This document shows, piece after piece, positions 8,490-16,640 of a DNA stretch of 64,000 nt; position 1 is the stretch's first letter, and every line of letters starts with the position of its first letter. The notes under the pieces were generated by a model. The model worked only from the letters and a program-made list of their open reading frames with translations. It was not told the DNA's origin and searched no databases. The position numbers and the translations under genes were made by a program. This DNA comes from Roseateles depolymerans (lineage in GTDB: Bacteria > Pseudomonadota > Gammaproteobacteria > Burkholderiales > Burkholderiaceae_C). The stretch covers positions 41,311 to 105,310 of the forward strand of contig QFOD01000020.1 of NCBI GenBank assembly GCA_003241055.1, read 5' to 3'.

Positions 8490-8666
8490 ATGGACGAACC
8501 CCTTACCCCTGTCGTCATCGACGGCGTGCTGCACCTGCTCACCCCGTCGCAACTGATGCACCACCAGTCGAAGGCCGGAAGCGCGATGAGCGAACAGCAG
8601 GCGCACGACGAACTGCTGGCCCAGCAACTGGGCCCACGCCGACCACTCACGGAGAACAAGACATGA
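8490..8666 (+). CDS. Small unknown protein, first of three coupled genes
   Basis: A 58-residue protein beginning MDEPLTPVVIDGVLHLLTP. It has a CGGAG ribosome binding site at a good distance and its stop overlaps the next start as ATGA, which is the main evidence that it is a gene. Composition is Gln/Leu/His-rich in the second half (HDELLAQQLGPR). No domain is recognised. Function is unknown. Confidence 0.55.
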   Translation: MDEPLTPVVIDGVLHLLTPSQLMHHQSKAGSAMSEQQAHDELLAQQLGPRRPLTENKT

Positions 8667-8992
8667 AGCTCACATTGCCCGCTGAAACGTGGTTCGCAGA
8701 AACGGCCATCGTGTCGGTTGATGGCCGATTCGAGGTCCGCATCCACGGCAAGCAAGTGGACCCGCTGGACAACCTCTTCCGCGCCCCGCTGCCGATGGCG
8801 GTCGTGACCGTCGAGCGTGACCCCAAAGGCTCCCGCGCCGGGTTCCTGCGCGCGACGGCCAACCTGCTCGCCGCCGCGCCCACGATGGCCCGCGCTCTGG
8901 AAGCGGCCCTGAAGACCGGCGCACTGGCCCAGCATCCCGAAGCCGAGAAGGCCGCCCGCGATGCTCTGCGCATGGGCTTGGAGTTCAAGTGA
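8663..8992 (+). CDS. Small phage-type protein with an AAP helical motif
   Basis: A 109-residue protein whose C-terminal half (ANLLAAAPTMARALEAAL, then EKAARDALRMG) matches a pattern common in small phage proteins of unknown function, roughly LIAAAP-x-LL-x-AL followed by a short ARDAL-like helix. The N-terminal half is a beta-rich region (MKLTLPAETWFAETAIVSVDG). It overlaps both neighbours (ATGA upstream, TGATG downstream). Its C-terminal region is related to that of the next protein, so the pair probably arose by duplication. Confidence 0.65.
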   Translation: MKLTLPAETWFAETAIVSVDGRFEVRIHGKQVDPLDNLFRAPLPMAVVTVERDPKGSRAGFLRATANLLAAAPTMARALEAALKTGALAQHPEAEKAARDALRMGLEFK

Positions 8993-9318
8993 TGAGCGCC
9001 GACCAGACCACCGCCACCGACCCGCGCACCGGCCCGTGGCGGGTGCAGTCCTCGGTGTGGCACAAGGGCACCGGCTCGGCCTACGTGATGACCACGCCCG
9101 CCGACCGCAAGCAACGCGGCGCACTGGTGGCGCGTGTGTACCTGACCCACCCGGACGGCGAATGCGATGCAGCCCGCGCCATCCTCGCCACGCTGGCCGC
9201 CCAGGTCGCCGCCGCCCCGGTGTTGATCGCGGCGCTGCGCATGGCTGTCGGTAGCGGCTCGCTGCCCACCGAGATCGCCCAGGCAGCGCGGGATGCGCTG
9301 GCTGCGGCTGGCGGTTAG
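8992..9318 (+). CDS. Paralogue of the preceding small phage-type protein
   Basis: A 108-residue protein starting at the ATG that overlaps the previous stop by one base. The C-terminal half (QVAAAPVLIAALRMAV, then IAQAARDALAAAG) aligns with that of the gene before it. The N-terminal half, with GPWRVQSSVWHKGTGSAYVM, resembles short beta-sheet modules seen in front of the same tail in phage proteins. It is the last gene of the rightward module and ends 18 bases before a convergent lipoprotein gene. Function is unknown. Confidence 0.65.
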   Translation: MSADQTTATDPRTGPWRVQSSVWHKGTGSAYVMTTPADRKQRGALVARVYLTHPDGECDAARAILATLAAQVAAAPVLIAALRMAVGSGSLPTEIAQAARDALAAAGG

Positions 9319-9336
9319 CCGGGCGTTACAGCGGAC

Positions 9337-9762
9337 TCAGCGAATGTTTGAAGGCCCGCGGAACTGCGGCTGCACTTGCTCGTTTGTGTAGCACCTCGCA
9401 CCCCCAGTACCCACAGGGGTGTACCGCTGAACCTTGCCATCCTTGATGTAGAAGATGTTGTTGCAGGCAGCAAACCGTTGAACGCAACTCGCGAACTGGT
9501 TGTAGCTCGTGTAATTCAGTTGCTTTCCATAGACGGCTCCGCCGCCAGTACACGAGCCGAGATTGGCGCCGTTGACGTAATTCCATATCTCGGTGCCGTC
9601 GGAAGCCATTGTCTTGACGACAGGTATGGTCACAAAGATCGGGTGCGTCTCGAGCGCTGCGACAGGCTGTCCGACCCACGCATCTAGATCCACTTGCCGC
9701 ACCGACGCACAACCGACGAGCACAGCGACAAGCGAGGCCGCCAAAAGCTTCTTTTCAACCAT
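9337..9762 (-). CDS. Small lipoprotein, opposite-strand cargo of the element
   Basis: A 141-residue predicted lipoprotein. The N-terminus MVEKKLLAASLVAVLVGCAS has a positive start, a hydrophobic core and a lipobox (LVGC) with the modified cysteine at about residue 18. The mature part is rich in Tyr, Asn and Gly and has several further cysteines (GSCTGG, FASCVQRFAACNN, ARCYTN) that may form disulfides in the periplasm. An AGGGAG site precedes the ATG. It is transcribed against the capsid module, as cargo genes of satellites often are. It might alter the cell surface or block other phages, but the sequence does not show this. Confidence 0.7.
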   Translation of the reverse strand: MVEKKLLAASLVAVLVGCASVRQVDLDAWVGQPVAALETHPIFVTIPVVKTMASDGTEIWNYVNGANLGSCTGGGAVYGKQLNYTSYNQFASCVQRFAACNNIFYIKDGKVQRYTPVGTGGARCYTNEQVQPQFRGPSNIR

Positions 9763-9848
9763 ACACGCTCCCTACTAGACAAGACGACGAATGGACTTCT
9801 GCCAGTCTGATTGCAACCGATTCAGTGCTGCTCATGGTTGCAAAGCTG

Positions 9849-10811
9849 CTACTGCGCCGGGAAACCCTGGCGCGTAGCTTTGGCATAGACCTGACCCGTT
9901 GCCGTGTTCACGACGGCCAACATGTCCAGGGTGCCCATCAGCGCCTTGAAGTTGGTCGTGTTGTCGAACGGCAGATCGCGCGTCGGGCGCGAACGCTCGG
10001 TGAACTTGAACGGCCCAGGCGGGCTAACAGTGAACACCGAGAGGCACGAGATGCTCTTGTCCTGCTCGCGGGCATCCGCTGGCGGCATCGGGACGTTGAA
10101 CGTGTACGCGCCGTAATTCAGCTTGTACGGCACTGGCCCGCGCAGGCTCGTCGGTGCCGAGACCCAAACGCTGTTCGGGTCGTTGTAGAGCTCGGACGTG
10201 AACGTGAGAACGAACATCTCCGAGACAGTGCGTGAAATCTCCGTGTTCGCACCGTAGGCGTTCTGCCCGGTGTACGTGTCCTTCACGACCTCGCCCCGGC
10301 CAATGGTGACTTTGCGCAAGCGCAGCGCCTCGGGGTTCGGGTCGCGCAGCATCACGTCGTCAATCGAGAACCCGCTGACCTTGACCTCGTATGCCTGCTG
10401 ATCGCCGTTGTACTTCTTCGAGCACGGGTGAATCACGGCAAGCGGTCCGATGGCCTTGAGCTTGTCCACCACCGCCGCCTCGTAGGTGCGGCGTTCCTCC
10501 GTAGTCGAGAACTGGTCAGGCTTGCCGGGCACTGCGGCGACCTGCGCACTGATCCACTCGTAGACCTTCGCGGCCTCGTTCGGCGCATAGGCCGTGATCG
10601 GGGCGTCTGCCTGCCAGCGCACCGGCGCGAACGGCGGCGGGGGCGGTGGAGGCGGGGCCGGCTTGGAAGCGGCAGGCTCGGGGGCGGGTGCTTTGGTTGC
10701 CGGTGTCGCCTTGACTGGCTTCTTCGCGGGCTGCGGAGCGGGCTGCTGTGCAAGCGCCCCAGACACCGCGACGGTCGCTGCAATCAGCGCAGCAAACTTG
10801 TTCGAGATCAT
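9849..10811 (-). CDS. Periplasmic protein with signal peptide and Pro-rich linker
   Basis: A 320-residue exported protein. ATG 10811, with AGGGAGAA upstream, begins a signal peptide MISNKFAALIAATVAVSGALA with likely cleavage before QQPAP. A Pro/Ala/Lys-rich linker (about 23-65, including a run of nine prolines) leads into a globular domain of about 250 residues with a few cysteines (IHPCSKKY, SISCLSVF). The frame is open a further 21 codons upstream, but that part lacks the export signal. Proline linkers of this kind often let a domain reach across the periplasm. It is probably transcribed with the lipoprotein gene 86 bases downstream. Family and function are not recognised. Confidence 0.7.
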   Translation of the reverse strand: MISNKFAALIAATVAVSGALAQQPAPQPAKKPVKATPATKAPAPEPAASKPAPPPPPPPPFAPVRWQADAPITAYAPNEAAKVYEWISAQVAAVPGKPDQFSTTEERRTYEAAVVDKLKAIGPLAVIHPCSKKYNGDQQAYEVKVSGFSIDDVMLRDPNPEALRLRKVTIGRGEVVKDTYTGQNAYGANTEISRTVSEMFVLTFTSELYNDPNSVWVSAPTSLRGPVPYKLNYGAYTFNVPMPPADAREQDKSISCLSVFTVSPPGPFKFTERSRPTRDLPFDNTTNFKALMGTLDMLAVVNTATGQVYAKATRQGFPAQ

Positions 10812-11243
10812 CGGTTCTCCCTGTCTAACGAATTGTTCAACAGGCAGTTTATGTCGGGGCACACCGTGAGCCACCGTAGGGCCTGCCCTTGGGGCCAGCC
10901 AGGCACGCGCCTGGGCGCTGTTCGCCCAATGGGTCAGGGGTAGGTACTGGCCCCGCTGGCGAACGCCCGTAGGCCCGCCCTACCCCGCTGTGCCGGTCAC
11001 GCCCTGGCAGTCCAGAACTGTGTTGGACCGACAGCGGGCGGGGCACACGGGCCATGTGTAGGGCATCACAAGCGCACGGCCAACTACACACCAATTACAC
11101 ACAACTCACCGCTAGGCCCCCGTATTTCCTAGCTTTGCCGTCCAGTCCATCATGGGAGCGACGGACAGACGCCAGGGAGAGTGGGAGGTCGACTTCACGG
11201 ACTGGATTATCGAGCGGCGGCGGCGCCCAGTCCGGTGTGAAGG
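10812..11243. other. Right-end intergenic region with attR candidate
   Basis: No gene is visible in this stretch. It contains the right copy of the 35-bp direct repeat (11140-11174) and two tandem TACACAC-type motifs at 11085-11093 and 11096-11104, matching motifs near the integrase. The rest is GC-rich with short imperfect palindromes and no clear promoter. Confidence 0.45.
11140..11174 (+). repeat. Candidate attR, right 35-bp direct repeat
   Basis: This matches the left copy at 1111-1145 in the same orientation at 32 of 35 bases, sharing the first 14 without mismatch. It marks the likely right end of the integrated element, about 70 bases before the end of the neighbouring acyltransferase gene. 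Confidence 0.5.
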
Positions 11244-13235
11244 TCAACGAGCCGAGGAAGCCGCCTCTCCCAGCAAACTCATCAGTACCGGCTCCAGTTG
11301 GGGCGCGAGGCTCAACGCAAATGCCTCCGACAAATGATTGCGGTCTGCGAACATGATCATGTCGCCACGCGAAGTGCTGCAGACAGGATCGGAGCAGATC
11401 GCAGAGGCCAGGTTGATGAACATGGCCCTGCGCTGCCCGACCGCCGCTTCCTCGGCCCGAGCTCGCTCGCCGATGCGCGCCTCTTCATCGGCGGCCAGAT
11501 AGGTGCAGGCCTGCCCAAGCGACCAGCCGCGCCAGGCTGACCGGGCATGGCAAACGGGCACATCAAAGCCCGGAAACGGGGTGTCCCGAATATAGCCAAC
11601 CTTGGCACCCATGTCCTGCAGCCGGGCGACCGTGCGGGCCACCCCCGCACCCCAAAGGGCCGGTGCCGTGCTGTAGTCGGACGAACTAGCCAGCAACACC
11701 AACTGAGGCCTCATGGCGTCGATGCGACTGAACATCCGCTCCCGCCAAGTGGTGCATTCATGGTAGTCAGCGAGCGTGCTATAGACGTCCACCCGCACGG
11801 CGACTGACGGACAAGCCGTCTTGGTCAGCATCACCAGGCGCCAGTGGTTCTTCTCGGCCAGTTGCTCCAGCGGCCCGAACCATTGCGATGCATGGGAGTC
11901 GCCAAACAAGACCACCGTCACCTCGGCATCCCGGCTGCCGAATTCGCAAACCGGCTGATCCAGCGCGGAGGCCGACACCAGGCAGCCCGTCCGGTCGACG
12001 GCATCCCACCGGGCAGCACGGACGAAGGAGTCCTGCTCCGGGCCGACCTGGATTCTCGAGCGGGCGATCTGCGCCGCAATCGCGATGAGGACGCACAGCA
12101 TCAGGCCCGCGGCGATTAGCTGGCGAGCAGAGCAGCCCTGCGCGATCGAATGCATGAAGGGCTGCTCCACGAAACGGTAGGAGAGATGCCCCAACACGAT
12201 GGAAACCCCCAGCAGCACCACAATCAGCCCGGCGTCCGGGTGCGGGACGAAATGGGTTGCCGCGATCAAGACCGGCCAATGCCACAAGTAAACGGAGTAG
12301 GAGCAGTCACCCAGCCAGCGAATCCAGCGCGCCTTTAGCTGCCGGCCGACCCACGACTGGCTTCCGTGCTGGACGACCAGCAGCAGCGCCGTCGCCGCCG
12401 CCACCGGGATGGCGGCCCAGAAGCCGGGGAATCTCATGCGGCCGTCGAACAGCAGGCTCACCAGCAGAAGTGCCAACAGGGCCAGCCCGCCCAGTACGGA
12501 CAGCGCCCTCGATGGCAAGCCCCGCGCGAGGTGCGACCAGCTCATCACAGCCATGCCAGCGGCGAACTCCCAGATGCGGAAAGGCGTCAGGAAGAAGGTG
12601 TACTTGTAATTGATCAACGACAGCACGACACAGGCGGCAAAGCTGACCACACCCAGGACGCCCGAGAGCCAGAGCGTTGTCCAGCACGCGCCACGACGGG
12701 TCCATCGGGCCACCGCCAACATCAATAGCGGCCACAACAGATAGAACTGCTCCTCCACCGCCAGCGACCAGAGGTGTAGCGCCGGGTTGGCCTCGGTATG
12801 GTCGCCGAAATAGTCGGTGGGCCGGCTGGCGAACCAGAGGTTGATCGCATAGAGCGACGCAGCCCGGACCGAGGAGAGCAACTCGTCCTGCTCTTGCGGT
12901 GAATAGAAGTAGCGGATGCCGACGAGCACCGCCATCAGGAGCACGGCCGATGCCGGCAACAGACGGCGAATGCGGCGCGCAAAAAAAAGCCACAGGTCGA
13001 TGCGCCCGTGGGCCTCCAGCTCACGCGTCAGCAGACCGCCAATGAGATAGCCCGAGATCACGAAAAAGATGTCGACACCGACGAAGCCGCCGCCAAAGCC
13101 GGGAACGTGGGCGTGGTTCAGCAGCACCAGCAGGATGGCCAATCCACGCATGCCTTGCAGGCCTGGATTGAAATTCGCACGGCGGGTCTGCGTCATCGCC
13201 GCACTGTCGACGGCGAATGAGCCTACGGTGCTCAA
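11244..13235 (-). CDS. Acyltransferase 3 / SGNH surface polysaccharide acetyltransferase
   Basis: A 663-residue inner membrane protein of the OafA/YrhL type, which moves acyl (usually acetyl) groups across the membrane onto O-antigen or other glycans. Residues about 25-375 are the multi-pass acyltransferase-3 domain, with FFVISGYLIGGLL, FFARRIRRLLPA and AVEEQFYLLWP motifs. A periplasmic SGNH domain follows, with GDSH near residue 445 and the catalytic DRNHLS near 630. The TTG start has an AAGGA site and overlaps the stop of the upstream hydrolase gene (TTGA). An internal ATG at 13196 is an alternative start. Coupling to an amino acid catabolism gene is odd. The substrate is unknown. Confidence 0.88.
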   Translation of the reverse strand: MSTVGSFAVDSAAMTQTRRANFNPGLQGMRGLAILLVLLNHAHVPGFGGGFVGVDIFFVISGYLIGGLLTRELEAHGRIDLWLFFARRIRRLLPASAVLLMAVLVGIRYFYSPQEQDELLSSVRAASLYAINLWFASRPTDYFGDHTEANPALHLWSLAVEEQFYLLWPLLMLAVARWTRRGACWTTLWLSGVLGVVSFAACVVLSLINYKYTFFLTPFRIWEFAAGMAVMSWSHLARGLPSRALSVLGGLALLALLLVSLLFDGRMRFPGFWAAIPVAAATALLLVVQHGSQSWVGRQLKARWIRWLGDCSYSVYLWHWPVLIAATHFVPHPDAGLIVVLLGVSIVLGHLSYRFVEQPFMHSIAQGCSARQLIAAGLMLCVLIAIAAQIARSRIQVGPEQDSFVRAARWDAVDRTGCLVSASALDQPVCEFGSRDAEVTVVLFGDSHASQWFGPLEQLAEKNHWRLVMLTKTACPSVAVRVDVYSTLADYHECTTWRERMFSRIDAMRPQLVLLASSSDYSTAPALWGAGVARTVARLQDMGAKVGYIRDTPFPGFDVPVCHARSAWRGWSLGQACTYLAADEEARIGERARAEEAAVGQRRAMFINLASAICSDPVCSTSRGDMIMFADRNHLSEAFALSLAPQLEPVLMSLLGEAASSAR

Positions 13236-14350
13236 GCGAGGTCCTTCAAGGGATGCTCATCCTTGGGCCAGGCGGGTTTAAAAAATGCCGCGACCTCCGC
13301 TGCATCGATCTCCGCCGCGCTCGCCGGCCGCCACCGCGGCGCATGGTCCTTGTCCACGGCCAGCGCACGTATGCCTTCCACAGTCTCGCTGAGATCAGCG
13401 GAGCCGCGCAGGTGGAAGCAGTGATGCACGAGATCACGCTCCAGCCGCAGATCCTCTGCGAGACTGAGCCGGCGGCCCCGGCGCACCAACTCCAGCGTGA
13501 CGGCCATCATCAACGGGGAGCGCTTGAGCAGCGTCCCCCGCGTCTGCAGAGCCCAGTCGTCGCCAGCGGCAGCCAGCGACTCCAGGATGGCACCCACCGA
13601 CGGTGCGCCGAAGTGGCGATCGATACGCTCTGCCGCCGCCTTGGGGTCGGACAGCGGCGCGAGCTCGGCCCGCTCCATCACGGTCGCCACCACGTGCTCG
13701 GCGCTCAACTGTGGCTCGGCACGCAAGGCCTCAATCAAGCCCGGCAGCTGAGCCGATGGCACGAAGACGTCGCCCAGGCCCCATTCGATCGCGTCACCCG
13801 CAGCGATGCTCTGCCCGGTCAGCGCTAGCCACTCGCCGACATGGCCAGGACATTGCGCCAGGAACCAGCCGCCACCGACGTCCGGGAAGAGGCCGATCGC
13901 CGTCTCCGGCATGGCGAGCTTGGACTGTTCGGTCAGCACCCGCAGCCGCGCGCCCTGGCTGATGCCCATGCCGCCTCCCATGACGATGCCGTCCATCAAG
14001 GCGATGTAGGGCTTGGCATAGCAGTGGATCAGGTGGTTGAGGCGATATTCCTCGGTGAAGAAAGCCGCCAGCGCGGGGTCTCCCGCGTGCGCTGCCTCGT
14101 GGAAGAAGCGGATGTCGCCACCGGCGCAGAAGGCCGGCGCCTTGCCGGGCCGCCCCGCCCCCATGACCACCACGGCCTTGATCTGCGGATGTTCGGCCCA
14201 GTGCTGCAGCAAACGGGTGAGGTCTCGCACCATGGCCAGCGACAGCGCATTCAGCGCCTGCGGGCGGTTCAGCGTGATCAGGCCCAGACAGCCGTTCACT
14301 TCGGCCAGGATCTGGCCATCGGACACCAGGGGCGGAATCAACTCGGTCAT
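13232..14350 (-). CDS. 3-hydroxyisobutyryl-CoA hydrolase-like enzyme
   Basis: A 372-residue crotonase-fold enzyme. Its length (longer than the roughly 260 residues of enoyl-CoA hydratases) and motifs point to 3-hydroxyisobutyryl-CoA hydrolase of valine breakdown. The oxyanion hole segments are AFCAGGDIRFFHEAA and MGGGMGISQGARLRV; the family-specific AIGLFPDVGGGWFLA follows, and the long C-terminal region is present. The ATG at 14350 is preferred over an upstream in-frame start at 14392. The product would be converted toward propionyl-CoA, which the cluster at 50-58 kb handles. A true enoyl-CoA hydratase role cannot be fully excluded. Confidence 0.82.
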   Translation of the reverse strand: MTELIPPLVSDGQILAEVNGCLGLITLNRPQALNALSLAMVRDLTRLLQHWAEHPQIKAVVVMGAGRPGKAPAFCAGGDIRFFHEAAHAGDPALAAFFTEEYRLNHLIHCYAKPYIALMDGIVMGGGMGISQGARLRVLTEQSKLAMPETAIGLFPDVGGGWFLAQCPGHVGEWLALTGQSIAAGDAIEWGLGDVFVPSAQLPGLIEALRAEPQLSAEHVVATVMERAELAPLSDPKAAAERIDRHFGAPSVGAILESLAAAGDDWALQTRGTLLKRSPLMMAVTLELVRRGRRLSLAEDLRLERDLVHHCFHLRGSADLSETVEGIRALAVDKDHAPRWRPASAAEIDAAEVAAFFKPAWPKDEHPLKDLA

Positions 14351-14786
14351 GCGCTCTTCTTGACTTCGGAAACGACGGGCAATGGGGGGCAAGGCTCGAT
14401 CCAGGCACCACTCAGGCCCGCGTCAGCCATCTCTGCCGTCAACGTCGCGGTGCGGGCGATCTCGCCAGCCGAGAGGGTAGCGTCAACAGCAGCACCCGGC
14501 GCGCACCGGCAGGGGGTCAGATCATGAGGACTGACCCTGAGTAGGCGCGTGGCAGCGATCTGCGCCCGATCCCCCTGAACCGAGTCAGCATATCGTCCCG
14601 CTGGCATCGCACGTCGCCAGCGTGTCCCTGGAGTCGGTGTCTGGCGTCCCCCCGAATGGAGTGGGGCGAAACAAGGCGGTCCCGGCACTGCAATGAAAAC
14701 GCCCCGATGACGGGGCGCGAAACACAGGCATTGACGACCTGTGCGATCAACGAAGCGACCCGCACACGGGCCGCATGGATGGGCGA
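14351..14786. other. Intergenic region with a REP-like hairpin and the typA terminator
   Basis: No gene is seen. At 14514-14537 GGGTCAG and CTGACCC form a 7-bp stem around a 10-base loop, similar to the GGGTCAG-type hairpins that recur as REP-like elements in Burkholderiales genomes. The typA terminator lies at 14695-14717. The rest shows no recognisable content. Confidence 0.4.
14695..14717 (-). terminator. Rho-independent terminator of typA
   Basis: Read on the minus strand, CGCCCCGTCATCGGGGCG forms a 7-bp GC stem with a short loop and is followed by TTTTC. It lies 70 bases after the typA stop and ends the rimP-to-typA transcription unit. Confidence 0.75.
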
Positions 14787-16613
14787 TCAGCCGCCGCGGG
14801 CCGCGCGCTTGCGCTCGTTTTCGGTCAGGAAGCGCTTGCGCAGGCGCACGCTCTTGGGCGTGATCTCGACCAGCTCGTCGTCATCGATGAAGTCCACGCC
14901 GTATTCCAGCGTCAGGTCGATGGGCGGCGTGATCTTGATCGCGTCTTCCTTGCCGGACACGCGGAAGTTGGTCAGCTGCTTGGTACGGGTGGCGTTCACG
15001 ACCAGGTCGTTGTCGCGGCTGTGGATGCCGACGATCATGCCCTCGTAGACAGGATCGTTGGGCTTGACGAACATGCGGCCACGGTCGTCCAGCTTGCCCA
15101 GGGCATAGGTGAAGATTTCACCATCGTCCATGGAGATCAGCACGCCGTTCTTGCGGCCGCCGATCTCGCCCTTGTGGGCCTCGTAGCCGTCGAAGATCGA
15201 CGAGATCAGGCCCGAGCCGCGGGTCAGGTTCATGAACTCGTTGGCGAAGCCGATCAGGCCGCGCGCCGGAATGCGGTACTCCAGGCGCACGCGGCCATTG
15301 CCGTCCGGCTCCATGTTCAGCATCTCGCCCTTGCGCAGGCCCAGCGCCTGCATGACGCCGCCCTGGTGGGTTTCTTCGACGTCAGCGGTGACCAGCTCCA
15401 TGGGCTCGCTCTTCACGCCGTCGATGTCCTTGAACATCACACGCGGCTTGGAGACGGCCAGCTCGTAGCCCTCACGGCGCATGTTTTCCAGCAGGATGGT
15501 CAGGTGCAGTTCGCCGCGGCCGCAAACTTCGAAAATGCCGTCCTCATCGGTTTCCGAGACGCGCAGGGCCACGTTGTGCTGCAGTTCCTTCTGCAGGCGG
15601 TCCCAGATCTGGCGGCTGGTGACGTACTTGCCTTCACGGCCGGCCAGCGGGCTGGTGTTGACGCAGAAGTTCATGGTCAGCGTCGGCTCGTCCACCTTCA
15701 GCATGGGCAGCGGGGCCGGGTTGGCCGGGTCGGTCACGGTCACGCCGATGCCGATTTCCTCGATGCCGTTGATCAGCACGATGTTGCCCGGGCCGGCTTC
15801 CGTGACCTGCACGCGGTCCAGACCCTGGAAGGTCAGCACCTGGTTGATGCGGCCGTTGACGGCCTTGCCGTCCGGGCCTTCCATGACGCTGACCTGCATG
15901 CCGGGCTTGATGGTGCCCTGGCTGATGCGGCCCACGCCGATGCGGCCGACGAAGGAAGAGAAGTCCAGCGCCGAGATCTGCAGCTGCAGCGGCGCCGTCG
16001 GGTCACCCTTTTGCGGCGGCACGTGCTTGAGCACGGTGTTGAACAGGGCCGACATGTCGGGGCCCCATTGCTCGCCCGGAGCGCCTTCGGTCAGCGAGGT
16101 CCAGCCATTGATGCCGGAGGCGTAGACGACCGGGAAGTCCAGCTGCTCGTCGGTGGCACCCAGGTTGGCGAACAGATCGAAGGCGGCATTGATGACCGCG
16201 TCCGGCTTGGCACCGGGCTTGTCCACCTTGTTGACCACGACGATGGGCTTGAGGCCCAGGGCCAGCGCCTTCTTCGTGACGAAGCGGGTCTGGGGCATCG
16301 GGCCTTCCTGCGCGTCGATCAGCAGCACCACGCCGTCGACCATGGACAGCGCACGCTCCACCTCGCCGCCGAAGTCCGCGTGTCCAGGCGTGTCGACGAT
16401 GTTGATGTGCGTACCTTCCCAGGACACGGCGCAGTTCTTGGCCAGGATGGTGATGCCGCGCTCGCGCTCGATGGCGTTGTTGTCCATCACGGTGTCGACG
16501 ACCTTCTCGTGGTCTGCGAAGGTGCCGCTCTGGCGCAGCAGTTGGTCGACCATGGTGGTCTTGCCATGGTCAACGTGGGCAATGATGGCGATGTTGCGAA
16601 TCGGGGTGCTCAT
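14787..16613 (-). CDS. typA: Ribosome-associated GTPase TypA/BipA
   Basis: A 608-residue translational GTPase that binds ribosomes and helps 50S assembly and stress adaptation. The G domain shows G1 AHVDHGKTT near residues 11-19, RERGITI (G2), DTPGHADFGGE (G3) and VVNKVDKP (G4), followed by EF-Tu-like domain 2, EF-G-like III and V regions, and the BipA-specific C-terminus. Length is normal for the family. It lies 27 bases downstream of truB on the same strand, which makes it a likely last gene of the rimP operon, and it is followed by an intrinsic terminator. Confidence 0.97.
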   Translation of the reverse strand: MSTPIRNIAIIAHVDHGKTTMVDQLLRQSGTFADHEKVVDTVMDNNAIERERGITILAKNCAVSWEGTHINIVDTPGHADFGGEVERALSMVDGVVLLIDAQEGPMPQTRFVTKKALALGLKPIVVVNKVDKPGAKPDAVINAAFDLFANLGATDEQLDFPVVYASGINGWTSLTEGAPGEQWGPDMSALFNTVLKHVPPQKGDPTAPLQLQISALDFSSFVGRIGVGRISQGTIKPGMQVSVMEGPDGKAVNGRINQVLTFQGLDRVQVTEAGPGNIVLINGIEEIGIGVTVTDPANPAPLPMLKVDEPTLTMNFCVNTSPLAGREGKYVTSRQIWDRLQKELQHNVALRVSETDEDGIFEVCGRGELHLTILLENMRREGYELAVSKPRVMFKDIDGVKSEPMELVTADVEETHQGGVMQALGLRKGEMLNMEPDGNGRVRLEYRIPARGLIGFANEFMNLTRGSGLISSIFDGYEAHKGEIGGRKNGVLISMDDGEIFTYALGKLDDRGRMFVKPNDPVYEGMIVGIHSRDNDLVVNATRTKQLTNFRVSGKEDAIKITPPIDLTLEYGVDFIDDDELVEITPKSVRLRKRFLTENERKRAARGG

Positions 16614-16640
16614 GACTACTTGCGGGGTGTTAACCGGATT

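Larger units (their letters stand above)
1111..11174. mobile_element. Integrated phage-satellite-like element with a lone capsid gene
   Basis: The element is defined by an imperfect 35-bp direct repeat at each end and by its content: tyrosine integrase 153 bases inside the left repeat, a GTGA-coupled unknown gene, an AlpA-like protein, a P4-type primase/helicase, a 628-base gap with a large inverted repeat, an HK97-type capsid gene, a three-gene overlapping set of small proteins, and two opposite-strand exported proteins before the right repeat. Integrase-AlpA-primase is the plan of P4-like satellites. Portal, terminase, protease and tail genes are absent, so it cannot make virions alone. The exact ends are inferred, and the PrtN-like gene at 496-750 may also have belonged to it. 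Confidence 0.65.
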
